Of a DNA stretch of 54,823 nt, positions 35,322 to 43,692 are shown piece after piece. The translations under genes were made by a program, and so were the position numbers. The notes beneath the pieces were generated by a model that did no database searches, was not told where the DNA came from, and saw nothing but the letters and a program-made list of their open reading frames with translations. The DNA comes from Alphaproteobacteria bacterium (GTDB lineage: Bacteria > Pseudomonadota > Alphaproteobacteria > Bin95), in NCBI GenBank assembly GCA_030833925.1, contig JAURGE010000013.1, forward strand, positions 1-54,823. Reading direction: 5' to 3'. The stretch's first letter is position 1; the number at the start of each line of letters is the position of its first letter.

Positions 35322-35954
35322 CTATTTCTCGCTTTCGATTGATGCGCACACTGTATCAATATCCAGACGCCTTAAGTAACGCTGACGAATTTCGCTCCAC
35401 GTGAAGTTTATGGAGTTTAAGATAATGTCTGCGTCTTGTTTCTTAAGGTTGTCAGCGATAGGCGCCCATCGGAAAAGCGCTTTAGGGCTTTCCGTGAAAA
35501 TGGCTCTATCTATAGCCTGAGTTTCCCAGTCTAGATTGGAAAGCCGCACCTCAAAGGAAGTAATGGCTTCTTGTTGAGAAAATTCGGCTGGGGCATCGTT
35601 TGGATTGTTAAACAATCCGCTTTTGTAAAATCCTGTTGCCGTATTGCTGCGCAATGCCTGATTGGTTGGCAGCTTTGACAGCGCGTTCGCAACCGCAAAA
35701 ATGCTTAAATCCGAAAGGCATGCAGAGAAGACGTGCATCTTTGCAATATTTATGGAGTGAGCGAACACGTCGTCTTCGAACATGCTCGGGTATCTCGTCC
35801 CCATTCTTGTTTTCACATAGCCATACAGCGTTTTTTGAGCGACGAATGCCGCCCGCGTGGTCACGAATTCTTCAACCTCTCCAATTTTTTGGAGGGGTGC
35901 AGAGTCTCGCCTTATCGAGATGCGTCCCAAGAATTCTTTAAAAAAACTGGCCAA
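35322..35954 (-). CDS. Hypothetical protein
   Basis: The 210-residue soluble-looking protein has no family I recognise. It starts MASFFKEFLGRISIRRDSAPLQKIGEVEEF and is predicted largely helical. Notable pieces are LYGYVKTRMGTRYPSMFEDDVFAHSINIAKMHVFSACLSDLSIFAVANAL and a C-terminal region rich in acidic residues. There is no signal peptide or long hydrophobic segment. The lack of overlapping genes and consistent length support it as real. It is convergent with the CoA transferase and divergent from the DUF4212 gene. Confidence 0.65.
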   Translation of the reverse strand: MASFFKEFLGRISIRRDSAPLQKIGEVEEFVTTRAAFVAQKTLYGYVKTRMGTRYPSMFEDDVFAHSINIAKMHVFSACLSDLSIFAVANALSKLPTNQALRSNTATGFYKSGLFNNPNDAPAEFSQQEAITSFEVRLSNLDWETQAIDRAIFTESPKALFRWAPIADNLKKQDADIILNSINFTWSEIRQRYLRRLDIDTVCASIESEK

Positions 35955-36059
35955 GGATTTAACAATCCACTCTAATTGTTGAAAAAATGTGGAAAGGTTG
36001 TGGAGAAGTACTAACCTAACACAATTTGTAGTGCCTCACACTGAGTTTCTCAATATATC

Positions 36060-36089
36060 TTGACCTTTACAAAAACTTGTGTGCAATAG
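36060..36089 (+). promoter_or_regulatory. Candidate sigma-70 promoter for the symporter operon
   Basis: TTGACC at 36060-36065 is followed after 18 bp by CAATAG at 36084-36089, about 40 bp upstream of the DUF4212 start. The -35 hexamer is strong and the -10 weak. This is a visual match only. Confidence 0.3.
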
Positions 36090-36130
36090 CCGATGCCAGT
36101 CGAATAACTTCAACGTTTGGGGGGAAAATA

Positions 36131-36391
36131 ATGGCAGGCTCAACTTCAGAAAAACTGCAAGTCCACTGGGCTAAGACCCGAAATTTGACGTGGCTTGTTC
36201 TAGTAATATGGGCGGTGTTTTCGCTCGTAATTCCAGGATTTGCCAAAGAACTCAATTCAATGACGTTCATTGGGTTTCCTCTTGGCTTCTACTTCTGCGC
36301 TCAAGGCTCATTGATTGTATTCGTTCTCCTGATCTTCTTCCAAAATTGGAAGCAGGATGCGATCGACGATGAAGCCGGCGTCGGCGAATAG
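36131..36391 (+). CDS. DUF4212 small subunit of sodium:solute symporter
   Basis: This 86-residue membrane protein has two hydrophobic helices (about LTWLVLVIWAVFSLVIPG and GFPLGFYFCAQGSLIVFVLLIFF). These match the DUF4212 family, which is found next to VC_2705-type sodium:solute symporters. I choose ATG 36131, preceded by GGGGGG, rather than longer in-frame starts upstream, because MAGSTSEKLQVHWAKTRNLT is the family N-terminus. It is 12 bp upstream of the symporter, so the two form one operon and probably one transport unit. Confidence 0.9.
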   Translation: MAGSTSEKLQVHWAKTRNLTWLVLVIWAVFSLVIPGFAKELNSMTFIGFPLGFYFCAQGSLIVFVLLIFFQNWKQDAIDDEAGVGE

Positions 36392-36403
36392 GAGGGACTG
36401 AAA

Positions 36404-38206
36404 ATGCAAGGGAAATTTGTAGACAACCTCCCAAAAGTTTACGGTCTGTATACTGGCGGCTTCGTTCTCTTCATCATTCTGATGGCAGTCTTAGAACAAA
36501 TGGGAATGTCGGCGGCTAATATCGGTATTCTCTTTGTCGCCTTCACAATTGTTATCTACGCACTTATTGGCTGGCTTTCGCGAACCATGGAGGTTGAGGC
36601 CTACTACGTCGCGGGTCGCGAAGTGCCGGCGGTGTACAATGGCATGGCAACAGCCGCGGACTGGATGTCCGGTGCTTCGTTCGTAGCTTTAGCTGGTGGT
36701 ATCTATTTTGGTGGGTATCCATATCTAGGCTTCATTGTGGGCTGGACTGGCGGTTACGTCTTGGTGAATGCCCTAATGGCGCCATACCTCAGGAAGTTTG
36801 GTTGCTACACCGTTCCGGACTTCATTGGCACACGCTACGGTGGGAACTTAGCCCGTTTCTGCGCAGTCGTTATTCTCGTGGTGGCTTCGTTCACTTACGT
36901 GACGGCCCAGATTAATGCCACCGGCACAATCGCAGCGCGTGCGCTTCAGATTCCTTTTGAAGTTGGCGTTTGGGTTGGCTTGCTCGGTATTCTGTTCTGC
37001 TCAATGCTTGGTGGTATGCGGGCAGTAACATGGACACAGGTTGCGCAGTATATCGTGTTGATAATTGCTTACCTGGTGCCTGTTATTTGGATGTCAAACA
37101 AACAGGGTTTCGGCCTTATTCCGCACTTCTCTTATGGTGAAGCTGTCCAGCGCATCCAAGAACTAGAACCAGCAGTTAAGCTCGGTTTGAAGGCCGCTTC
37201 AAACGTGCCGGGCCTGGCAATCTTAACCAACCCGCATAATGCTCCTGGCGGTGGTGCAGATAGCTGGAAGTTCATCACCCTCGCTATTTGCATGATGGCT
37301 GGTACAGCGTCGCTTCCGCATATCCTCATGCGGTACTTCACGACACCATCCGTTCGCCAAGCGCGGAAGTCGGTGGCCTACTCACTGTTCTTCATATTCT
37401 TGTTGTATTTCACGGCGCCAGCTCTTGCGACACTTACCAAGTTACAGCTTCTCGACCCAACCTTGGCGACAAGCATCATAGGTAAGTCCATCGCTGAAGT
37501 AGGTAATCTCTCCTGGATCCAGAATTGGAGCAGCGTTGGGATGCTTAAGATTGTCGACGGTAACGCGGACGGCATCTTACAGCTCAACGAGTTCTTCATG
37601 AGAGCTGATATTGTGGTGTTGGCGACACCTGAAATTGCGGGCTTGCCCTATGTGATTTCTGGTCTCGTTGCGGCTGGTGGTATGGCGGCTGCCATGTCAA
37701 CGGCTGATGGTCTGTTGCTAGCAATTGCTAACGCACTTAGCCACGACCTTTACTACAAGATCATTGACCCCAAGGCAGATACGAAACTTCGCCTCGTCGT
37801 CGCCCGAGTCTTATTGATCGGGATTGGCGCCTTGGCAGCATTCGTTGCCAGCATGAAGCTAACCGGCATTCTCGGAGCCGTTGCGTGGGCATTCTGTTTT
37901 GCCTGCTCAGGGCTCTTCTTCCCACTAGTACTTGGTATCTGGTGGAAGAGAGCAAACCGTGCCGGAGCGATTGCTGGAATGGTCTGCGGGTTCGTCGCGG
38001 GCGCTGCATACCTCTGGTACATCAGGACAGGTGGTGACGTCTGGTGGGTCATTGATCACCTCAGGTTTGGCATAGTTGGTATGCCTGTCAGCTTGATTGC
38101 AATGGTTGTGGTCAGTCTGATGACTGCTGAGCCTGATGCCGAGACCCAGGCAATGGTGGATGAGGTTCGTAACCCTTCTGGAGATACAATTCTAAAGGGT
38201 CACTAA
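36404..38206 (+). CDS. Sodium:solute symporter, VC_2705/ActP-like
   Basis: The 600-residue protein has the 13-helix SSS fold with VEAYYVAGREVPAVYNGMATAADWMSGASFVALAGGIYFGGYPYLGF at the N-terminal end, typical of acetate or short-chain monocarboxylate permeases. Cation-binding and substrate segments such as GGMAAAMSTADGLLLAIANALSHDLYYK are near residues 420-450. Between helices is DGNADGILQLNE (residues 385-396), which fits an EF-hand calcium-binding loop position by position. It ends before a strong terminator. Acetate is the plausible substrate given acs in the window, but it is unproven. Confidence 0.9.
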   Translation: MQGKFVDNLPKVYGLYTGGFVLFIILMAVLEQMGMSAANIGILFVAFTIVIYALIGWLSRTMEVEAYYVAGREVPAVYNGMATAADWMSGASFVALAGGIYFGGYPYLGFIVGWTGGYVLVNALMAPYLRKFGCYTVPDFIGTRYGGNLARFCAVVILVVASFTYVTAQINATGTIAARALQIPFEVGVWVGLLGILFCSMLGGMRAVTWTQVAQYIVLIIAYLVPVIWMSNKQGFGLIPHFSYGEAVQRIQELEPAVKLGLKAASNVPGLAILTNPHNAPGGGADSWKFITLAICMMAGTASLPHILMRYFTTPSVRQARKSVAYSLFFIFLLYFTAPALATLTKLQLLDPTLATSIIGKSIAEVGNLSWIQNWSSVGMLKIVDGNADGILQLNEFFMRADIVVLATPEIAGLPYVISGLVAAGGMAAAMSTADGLLLAIANALSHDLYYKIIDPKADTKLRLVVARVLLIGIGALAAFVASMKLTGILGAVAWAFCFACSGLFFPLVLGIWWKRANRAGAIAGMVCGFVAGAAYLWYIRTGGDVWWVIDHLRFGIVGMPVSLIAMVVVSLMTAEPDAETQAMVDEVRNPSGDTILKGH

Positions 38207-38227
38207 ACCTTGTCTTAAGTAAAAAAG

Positions 38228-38263
38228 ACGGGGGCGGTTAGTCCGCCCCCGTTTTATTTTTTT
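38228..38263 (+). terminator. Rho-independent terminator after the symporter gene
   Basis: ACGGGGGCGG (38228-38237) and CCGCCCCCGT (38243-38252) form a perfect 10 bp stem with a TTAGT loop, followed by TTTATTTTTTT. It should end the DUF4212-symporter transcript before the small membrane protein gene. Confidence 0.92.
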
Positions 38264-38288
38264 ATATTTAGCAAATTAGCGAGATTTC

Positions 38289-38642
38289 ATGAGTGATCCG
38301 GCCTCCATCTTCCCTCTTTGGATAATCCTGCTGGATTATCTGCTCGGTATGGTGATGTGGACGTTGGTGGGACGTGCCGCTATGGGGCTGTTTTTACCAG
38401 AGGATTCTAATTTCTTTTTCATGAGGGTTTTCGTGAAATTAACGAACCCACTTATCCAATTTTTCAAGCCTGTTACGCCCGCATTTTTGATCAATCCATT
38501 GATCCCGATTTACGTCGCCTGGTTTGTATTCATGTTTCGATTTTATCTAATGCCATGGCTTTTGGGATATTCAGTCATGGGAATGCTGTCATTCCCGCTG
38601 GAAAGTGATGTGACCGCGTTACTTTATCAGCTCCTGAAATAG
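38289..38642 (+). CDS. Small integral membrane protein, YggT-like
   Basis: The 117-residue protein has about three hydrophobic segments (LWIILLDYLLGMVMWTLVG; FKPVTPAFLINPLIPIYVAWFVFMFRFYL; LLGYSVMGMLSF). The FFKPVTPAFLINPLIPIYVA stretch resembles the YggT family, though I would not assign it firmly. It lies just after a strong terminator, so it needs its own promoter or readthrough. Function is unknown. Confidence 0.6.
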   Translation: MSDPASIFPLWIILLDYLLGMVMWTLVGRAAMGLFLPEDSNFFFMRVFVKLTNPLIQFFKPVTPAFLINPLIPIYVAWFVFMFRFYLMPWLLGYSVMGMLSFPLESDVTALLYQLLK

Positions 38643-38743
38643 CCCCATCTCTAGTGCCGGCTCGACCGGCTGAACAGTTTGATCAAAGCGAAGGCAATTA
38701 GTCTTTTATTTAAGTAGCTTTAGGGAAGCAGAAATCTGTACTC

Positions 38744-40039
38744 TTATGCCTGATTTCGGTGCCGTCGAGGTGCCGCCAGCCACATTGCGATAATACTTAC
38801 GGCGCACCATCCAATACAAACCAAGAAGGCACGGGAATAGTCACCGTCTAGGTCATAAATCCATCCGGTTACGTATGGTCCAATCCCTCCTCCAAGGGAG
38901 GAAAAAATACTTAGTGTCCCAAAAATTGTTGAAAAGTTTCTACCCTGAAAAACATCAGCAGGTGCGCTTGCGAAGACGGCAGTTACGCCATAACCCACTA
39001 ACCCCTGCATGATAACCATACCCCACAGAAGAAGCGGTGAGGTTGTTGAGCCCATGAGAAATAAAGCGCCGTAGCAACCAGCGAAACCCATCACTCCGAT
39101 GGTCCAGGCGCTCTCTCTGCTTAATTTATCTGCCATCCAGCCACCATTAATCTGACCCGCGACGCCAAATACACTGACCATAGAAAGAGCCGCAGTGGCG
39201 ATAGCAGGGTCGAAGCCCACGTCCAGAAGATACTGTGTTTGGTGAACCTGGACGGCATACCAGCACCAAAGCATGCCAAACGTAGATAACGCGAAGAACC
39301 AGAATGCGGGCGTTTTCAGCGCATCTCTTAGGGTTGGGCCGGAAGACGAAGGTTTAGGATTATCTCCTAGTGTAACGGCTTCCGACTGGTTGCCATCTGG
39401 CAGAAGGCCCAAATCTTCTGGACTTCTTCTTTGAACTAGCAGGTTAAGTGGGACTAATAGGCAGGCTATGATTAATGCAATGGTCCAGCAAGCGTCTCGC
39501 CAGCCACTTCCCTCAATAATCCAAGACGTCAAAGGCAGAATAATGGTGGCGCCAACCCCAACACCTGCAAAAGCTATCCCTATGGCTAAACCACGGCGTT
39601 TTTGGAACCAGAGGGGCAGGGTTGCGCTATGACCGATGTATCCAAGGATAGTACTGCCGCCGATAACCAACATTCCAAAACTTGGGTAGAGCATCCATGG
39701 CGCAGAAATCCAAGTCGTTGATACAAAACCCGTCGCCATCATTATGGAACCAATAGGCATTACGATACGAGGGCCAAAACGCGTCAGCATAATGCCCGTT
39801 AAAGGACCCATGCCGGCCGCAAATATGAAGCCTACGGCAAATGCTCCCGCAGTCTCTCCACGTGCCCAGCCGAATTCGGTCAGAATGGCTGGGTAAAGTA
39901 GAGAAAAAGCCGTCCTAGCATTCACGCCAACTGCCATAGTTGCAAAGGCGCAAGCTACAATTGCCCAGCCGTAATAAAAGGGCAGGTTAAAGGGTGGCCT
40001 TGGGCTAGCCATCTTAGTTTGTTGGGTTTGTGAAGGCAT
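38744..40039 (-). CDS. Major facilitator superfamily transporter
   Basis: The 431-residue protein shows the 12-helix MFS layout with a central loop about residues 205-225 (PEDLGLLPDGNQSEAVTLGDNPKPSSSGPT). Helices such as YYGWAIVACAFATMAVGVNARTAFSLLYPAI and LWGMVIMQGLVGYGVTAVFASAPADVFQGRNFSTIFG are typical of the OFA/monocarboxylate-transporter-like group. The substrate is unknown; an organic anion is likely by family. It is 37 bp downstream of the NIPSNAP gene on the same strand, so they may be cotranscribed. Confidence 0.9.
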   Translation of the reverse strand: MPSQTQQTKMASPRPPFNLPFYYGWAIVACAFATMAVGVNARTAFSLLYPAILTEFGWARGETAGAFAVGFIFAAGMGPLTGIMLTRFGPRIVMPIGSIMMATGFVSTTWISAPWMLYPSFGMLVIGGSTILGYIGHSATLPLWFQKRRGLAIGIAFAGVGVGATIILPLTSWIIEGSGWRDACWTIALIIACLLVPLNLLVQRRSPEDLGLLPDGNQSEAVTLGDNPKPSSSGPTLRDALKTPAFWFFALSTFGMLWCWYAVQVHQTQYLLDVGFDPAIATAALSMVSVFGVAGQINGGWMADKLSRESAWTIGVMGFAGCYGALFLMGSTTSPLLLWGMVIMQGLVGYGVTAVFASAPADVFQGRNFSTIFGTLSIFSSLGGGIGPYVTGWIYDLDGDYSRAFLVCIGWCAVSIIAMWLAAPRRHRNQA

Positions 40040-40075
40040 GGCCTTGCTTAATAAAGCTCGGAATCGCTTGTGTTT

Positions 40076-40390
40076 TTATTTGATTGGTGAGAACGGGGCG
40101 GGGGTCGTTATGCTGTTTTCTTGAGCTTGAACCAGGCCTTCTGTTTTTCCTAGGTATTCCGCCCAAGCTGGGTCTGCATCGCGTTTTGCTCGCAACTGTT
40201 CCATGTGAGCCAAGCTGTCGAAGCCCCAGAGATGTGTGACTTTATTAAGGCTGCCAACACTGTGAACGAAATATCCAAGTAGGTTCATACCAGCTCTTTT
40301 CTGTACTGGCAGAGCGTACTTTTCGAAGGTTTCCAAATAAACCTTCATTTTCCGAGGGGTGATGGTGTAGCAGCGGACGTCAACAATCAT
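40076..40390 (-). CDS. NIPSNAP family protein
   Basis: The 104-residue protein has the NIPSNAP dimeric ferredoxin-like fold: MIVDVRCYTITPRKMKVYLETFEKYALPVQKRAGMNLLGYFVHSVGSLNKVTHLWGFDSL. The 'VDVRCYTI...GYF...G..N.V.HLW' pattern is the family signature. Bacterial members are small monooxygenase-like or binding proteins of uncertain role and often sit next to catabolic dehydrogenases or transporters, as here. Confidence 0.9.
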   Translation of the reverse strand: MIVDVRCYTITPRKMKVYLETFEKYALPVQKRAGMNLLGYFVHSVGSLNKVTHLWGFDSLAHMEQLRAKRDADPAWAEYLGKTEGLVQAQENSITTPAPFSPIK

Positions 40391-40568
40391 TTGGTTTCTC
40401 CAAGTTTAGCAACTTTAGCTTCGCAACGATCGCGACGCCTTATTGTTCTAGTGACAGTTAGATGTGCTTCACCTCAAAACCCGTCGAACAGAAAATCATC
40501 TTGGGTGAAGACACATTAATCCCTTGGTGGCGATGGGTTGATGCGCAATCGAAGTTGGAAACCCGGGA

Positions 40569-41474
40569 CTAGGGCTTTGGATCGTTCTTACGAGTGCGAA
40601 CCTCTACACCCGCTTGCTCTTCAACGTAACGCATGATGTTTGAAAAATCTTCAGTCACCCCGCCACGCGCCAGGGCAAGTGACCACCATTGCTTAACAGG
40701 TTGCCCTACCCACATCGGGGTTCCCATTGCTTCGGCTTCTTCCAGGCAGAGTTTAACGTCTTTGTACATCAGCTCCGTTCGGAAACCATAGTCGAATGTC
40801 CGAGTAAGCACGGATTTCGGAAATTTGTCTCTGACCGCAGTATTTGCACCAGATCCAGCATTGATAACGTTTACCATCACATCAGGATCTAGCCCTGCTT
40901 TTGCACCAAGCGCGAAGGCTTCTGCGCTAGCCACCATGGCTGTTGCTGATAGGAGATTGTTTATCAGTTTCATCATTTGGCCATGACCCTGGGTCTCACC
41001 GACAAAGAATGCATTGTGCCCGATTGCTTCCAGTGCTGGCTTCCACTTTGTCCAGTGTCCCTCGGAGCCTGAAACCATGACAGCGAGTGTGCCCTTCTCA
41101 GCCCCCCCAACACCGCCGGAGACAGGGCTATCCAACATTTCAACACCATTCGCATTCAGCATCTGGCCAATTTCCTGCGCGGCACGCGGCCCAGTTGTCG
41201 ACAAGTCAATCAGAAGTTTGAGCTTCGCTCCCTTCATCGCTTCTTCAGCTACCGCTTTCACGATCGGCGGAGTTGGAAGACTAACAAAAATGACCTCCAC
41301 CATATCAGCTAAGGCTTTTGTGTTTTCGGCTCGTTTTGCTCCAGCGGCGACGATTTTGTCGAGCGCTGCAGAGTTTGGGTCGAATACGGTTACGTCGTAG
41401 CCCGCACCAATCAATCGTTTGCACATTGGTGCACCCATGGCGCCTACGCCAATAAATCCGATGGCTTCGCCCAT
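40569..41474 (-). CDS. 3-hydroxyisobutyrate dehydrogenase-family oxidoreductase
   Basis: The beta-hydroxyacid dehydrogenase has 301 residues from the preferred start. I choose the ATG at 41474 because GGAGG lies 6 nt upstream and the protein then begins MGEAIGFIGVGAMGAPMCKRLIGAGYDVTVFDPN, the Rossmann motif. A longer frame from 41591 would overlap the start of the divergent gene. DSPVSGGVGGAEKGTLAVMVSG and GHGQMMKLINNLLSATAMVASAEAFALG (with catalytic Lys) complete the family signature. It oxidises 3-hydroxyisobutyrate-, tartronate- or similar beta-hydroxyacids with NAD(P)+. Confidence 0.93.
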   Translation of the reverse strand: MGEAIGFIGVGAMGAPMCKRLIGAGYDVTVFDPNSAALDKIVAAGAKRAENTKALADMVEVIFVSLPTPPIVKAVAEEAMKGAKLKLLIDLSTTGPRAAQEIGQMLNANGVEMLDSPVSGGVGGAEKGTLAVMVSGSEGHWTKWKPALEAIGHNAFFVGETQGHGQMMKLINNLLSATAMVASAEAFALGAKAGLDPDVMVNVINAGSGANTAVRDKFPKSVLTRTFDYGFRTELMYKDVKLCLEEAEAMGTPMWVGQPVKQWWSLALARGGVTEDFSNIMRYVEEQAGVEVRTRKNDPKP

Positions 41475-41577
41475 AATTTGCCTCCAAGCTGAGAAAAGTT
41501 GTGACTTCTGTTGCACTACGGCGACGTACACGGCAATATCCGCGGCAATGCCGAAGCTGTAATCATAAGGGAGCGAC

Positions 41578-42414
41578 ATGAGCGTCGCCAAGCCAATTCA
41601 ATTGTCGCAGCGCATTGCGGACGATCCGAGCATGTCTCCAATTGCTGCGCGCCGTTTGATTCGAGCTGGTTTACATACTAGCCATACGGCGGGTATGGCG
41701 CTGGGGCGCCTGCAGGGAAACTTAGCTATCTTGCCAAAGGATCTCGCGCTTGAGTTTGCTATTTTCTGTCACCGCAATCCAAAGCCGTGTCCTGTCGTGG
41801 CAATGACTGCTCCAGGTGATCCGATGCTTCCCGATATGGGGGAGGATGTTGATATCAGGACGGATGCCCCAAGCTACAATGTGTACCGCAATGGGGAGCT
41901 GGCCGAGACTGTCACAGACATTCGCGCACTTTGGAAAGATGACTATGTAGGCTTTGTGCTTGGGTGTTCTTTCAGTTTTGAAGATGCGCTTCTGAAAGCA
42001 GGTATTGGTCTTCGCCACATTGAGACAGGAGCAACTGTTCCAATGTTTGCAACGAACATTCCTTGTCGGCCCGTAGGTGCGTTTAGCGGTAATACAGTGT
42101 GTTCGATGCGTCCTATGACGCCTGCTGATGCACTGAAGGCTGTTGAAGTCACATCTCGTTTCAAAGCAGCCCATGGCGCTCCTTTGCATTTCGGTGATCC
42201 AGCAGCGATAGGGATTAAGGATGTCATGGCGCCAGACTGGGGCGATCCGGTTGAAATCCGTGAGGGTGAAATTCCTGTGTTTTGGGCATGCGGGGTAACT
42301 CCTCAGCTTGTCCTACAAAATGCTCGTCCACCAATATGCATTACCCATACACCTGGGGCGATGCTAATTGGGGATGGGTTGAGTGATGCAGTCAGCATGC
42401 GCTGGTCTGCGTAA
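41578..42414 (+). CDS. DUF1445 family putative hydro-lyase (D-glutamate cyclase-like)
   Basis: The 278-residue protein belongs to the DUF1445 family, annotated as putative hydro-lyase and related to the domain of D-glutamate cyclase. Signature stretches are GLHTSHTAGMALGRLQGNLAILP, FAIFCHRNPKPCPVVAMT, DIRALWKDDYVGFVLGCSFSFEDALLKAGI, and CMRPMTP-like VCSMRPMTPADA. The C-terminal CITHTPGAMLIGDG is conserved. D-glutamate cyclase makes 5-oxo-D-proline, the ring that hydantoinase/5-oxoprolinase enzymes open; HyuAB-like genes lie 9 kb upstream. The link is an inference. Confidence 0.88.
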   Translation: MSVAKPIQLSQRIADDPSMSPIAARRLIRAGLHTSHTAGMALGRLQGNLAILPKDLALEFAIFCHRNPKPCPVVAMTAPGDPMLPDMGEDVDIRTDAPSYNVYRNGELAETVTDIRALWKDDYVGFVLGCSFSFEDALLKAGIGLRHIETGATVPMFATNIPCRPVGAFSGNTVCSMRPMTPADALKAVEVTSRFKAAHGAPLHFGDPAAIGIKDVMAPDWGDPVEIREGEIPVFWACGVTPQLVLQNARPPICITHTPGAMLIGDGLSDAVSMRWSA

Positions 42415-42496
42415 GAGGCGTTCCAGGGTTTTGTGTCTTGGGAAAACGCGTTTACTTGGGCTATGATGTAGCTCATCAGAAGAATGGGAGGTTTTT

Positions 42497-43570
42497 ATGA
42501 AGGCTTTTAAATTGGCTATGGCAGGTGCGGTTGCACTAGGCCTAGCCATCGGCGGGGGCGCTGCTCAAGCTGAACTTAAGGAGAAGAAGTTTACGGTCGT
42601 TGGAACCTGGGGCTTCCTCGATCACTGGAAGGAGCGTGAAGGTCCTTTCTGGAATGAGACGCTGCCAAAGGTGTCTGGCGGGAAGTATACTGCTAACGCT
42701 AAATCGCAGACAGAGGTTGGTCTTTCCGGCTTTGAAATCATGAAGCTTCTGAAGATTGGTACCTATGATGCTGTGCATGGTGTGACGGGTTATGTTGCTC
42801 AGGACTCACCTGCAATCGAAGGTGCTGACCTGGCAGGTGTCTTTAAGGATATCAAGACCTATGAGACGGCCTTGAATGCCTACGAGCCTATTATTACACG
42901 TGAATTTGATCAGAAGTATGGGGCAAAATTGCTTCTTCTCTATGCATGGCCAAGCCAGCAGTTCTGGTGCAATTTGGGTGATCGCAGCAATACTAATGTG
43001 TCCCTTGCTGATCTTAAGGGTAAAAAGATCCGTACCTACTCCACAACCCTCGGTGATATTATCGAAGGCTTGGGCGGTTCCGCTGTGACCATCGCGTTTG
43101 CGGAAGTTGTGCCTGCTCTCCAAAAGGGTGTGGCAGACTGTGGTGTGACGGGCACTTTGCCTGCATATAATGCAAAGTGGTGGCAGGTTGTGACCCACAA
43201 CATCAGAGTTAGACTCGGATACACGTCATCCTTCATGGCAATGAACAAGAAGACTTGGAATAGTCTGGGCGCTGAAGGGCAGGCACTTATGACTGCTCAG
43301 ATGAAGCCACTGTACGATGCCATGTGGAAAGCCACTGCCGCTAACGATCAAAGAGGTATGGACTGTAATGCACAGGGTCCATGTGACATTGGCAAACCAG
43401 GCAATATGACACCAATTGAGCCTGCCGGTGCTGACCTCGAGAAGCTCAAGGACGTCGTTGAGAACGTCGTTGTGGCGCGTTGGGCTAAGCGGTGTGGAAC
43501 GCAGAAGTGCGTTGACGAGTGGAACTCCAGCTTAGGCAAAATGGCAGGTCTAACCGCTACGCTTAAGTAA
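42497..43570 (+). CDS. TRAP transporter periplasmic solute-binding protein (DctP-type)
   Basis: The 357-residue protein has a Sec signal peptide (MKAFKLAMAGAVALGLAIGG, cleavage predicted after AQA near residue 28). The mature protein has the DctP-like fold. Segments such as GLSGFEIMKLLKIGTYDAVHGVTGYV, QFWCNLGDRSNTNVSLADLKGKKIRTYS and AFAEVVPALQKGVADCGVTG are family-typical. The conserved Arg in KKIRTYS probably binds the substrate carboxylate. A Cys-containing C-terminal insertion (RGMDCNAQGPCDIGKPGN and RCGTQKCVDEW) is unusual and may form disulfides. GGGAGG precedes the start. It is followed by a large hairpin and the DctQM genes. Confidence 0.92.
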   Translation: MKAFKLAMAGAVALGLAIGGGAAQAELKEKKFTVVGTWGFLDHWKEREGPFWNETLPKVSGGKYTANAKSQTEVGLSGFEIMKLLKIGTYDAVHGVTGYVAQDSPAIEGADLAGVFKDIKTYETALNAYEPIITREFDQKYGAKLLLLYAWPSQQFWCNLGDRSNTNVSLADLKGKKIRTYSTTLGDIIEGLGGSAVTIAFAEVVPALQKGVADCGVTGTLPAYNAKWWQVVTHNIRVRLGYTSSFMAMNKKTWNSLGAEGQALMTAQMKPLYDAMWKATAANDQRGMDCNAQGPCDIGKPGNMTPIEPAGADLEKLKDVVENVVVARWAKRCGTQKCVDEWNSSLGKMAGLTATLK

Positions 43571-43605
43571 GAGGCGCAGAACATAGCCTGCCTCTTTATG
43601 AGGCT

Positions 43606-43638
43606 GGGGCGTCGCGTCCTGAAAGAGCGCGACGCCCC
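43606..43638 (+). terminator. Large hairpin between TRAP binding-protein and membrane genes
   Basis: GGGGCGTCGCG (43606-43616) pairs perfectly with CGCGACGCCCC (43628-43638), an 11 bp stem with an 11-nt loop, and only a weak T-rich end follows. In TRAP operons such intergenic hairpins often act as partial terminators or mRNA 3'-stabilisers that allow the binding protein to be made in excess of the membrane subunits. Confidence 0.7.
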
Positions 43639-43692
43639 TTACTTATATTATGAGTTTTTCATTGGTGGCGTGGGGCTGGGAGGCCTTGAGTA

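Noticed and set aside
41475-41591. N-terminal extension of the 3-hydroxyisobutyrate dehydrogenase-like protein
   Set aside because: The extension lacks family similarity, overlaps the divergent DUF1445 start, and a GGAGG site sits just before the internal ATG at 41474.
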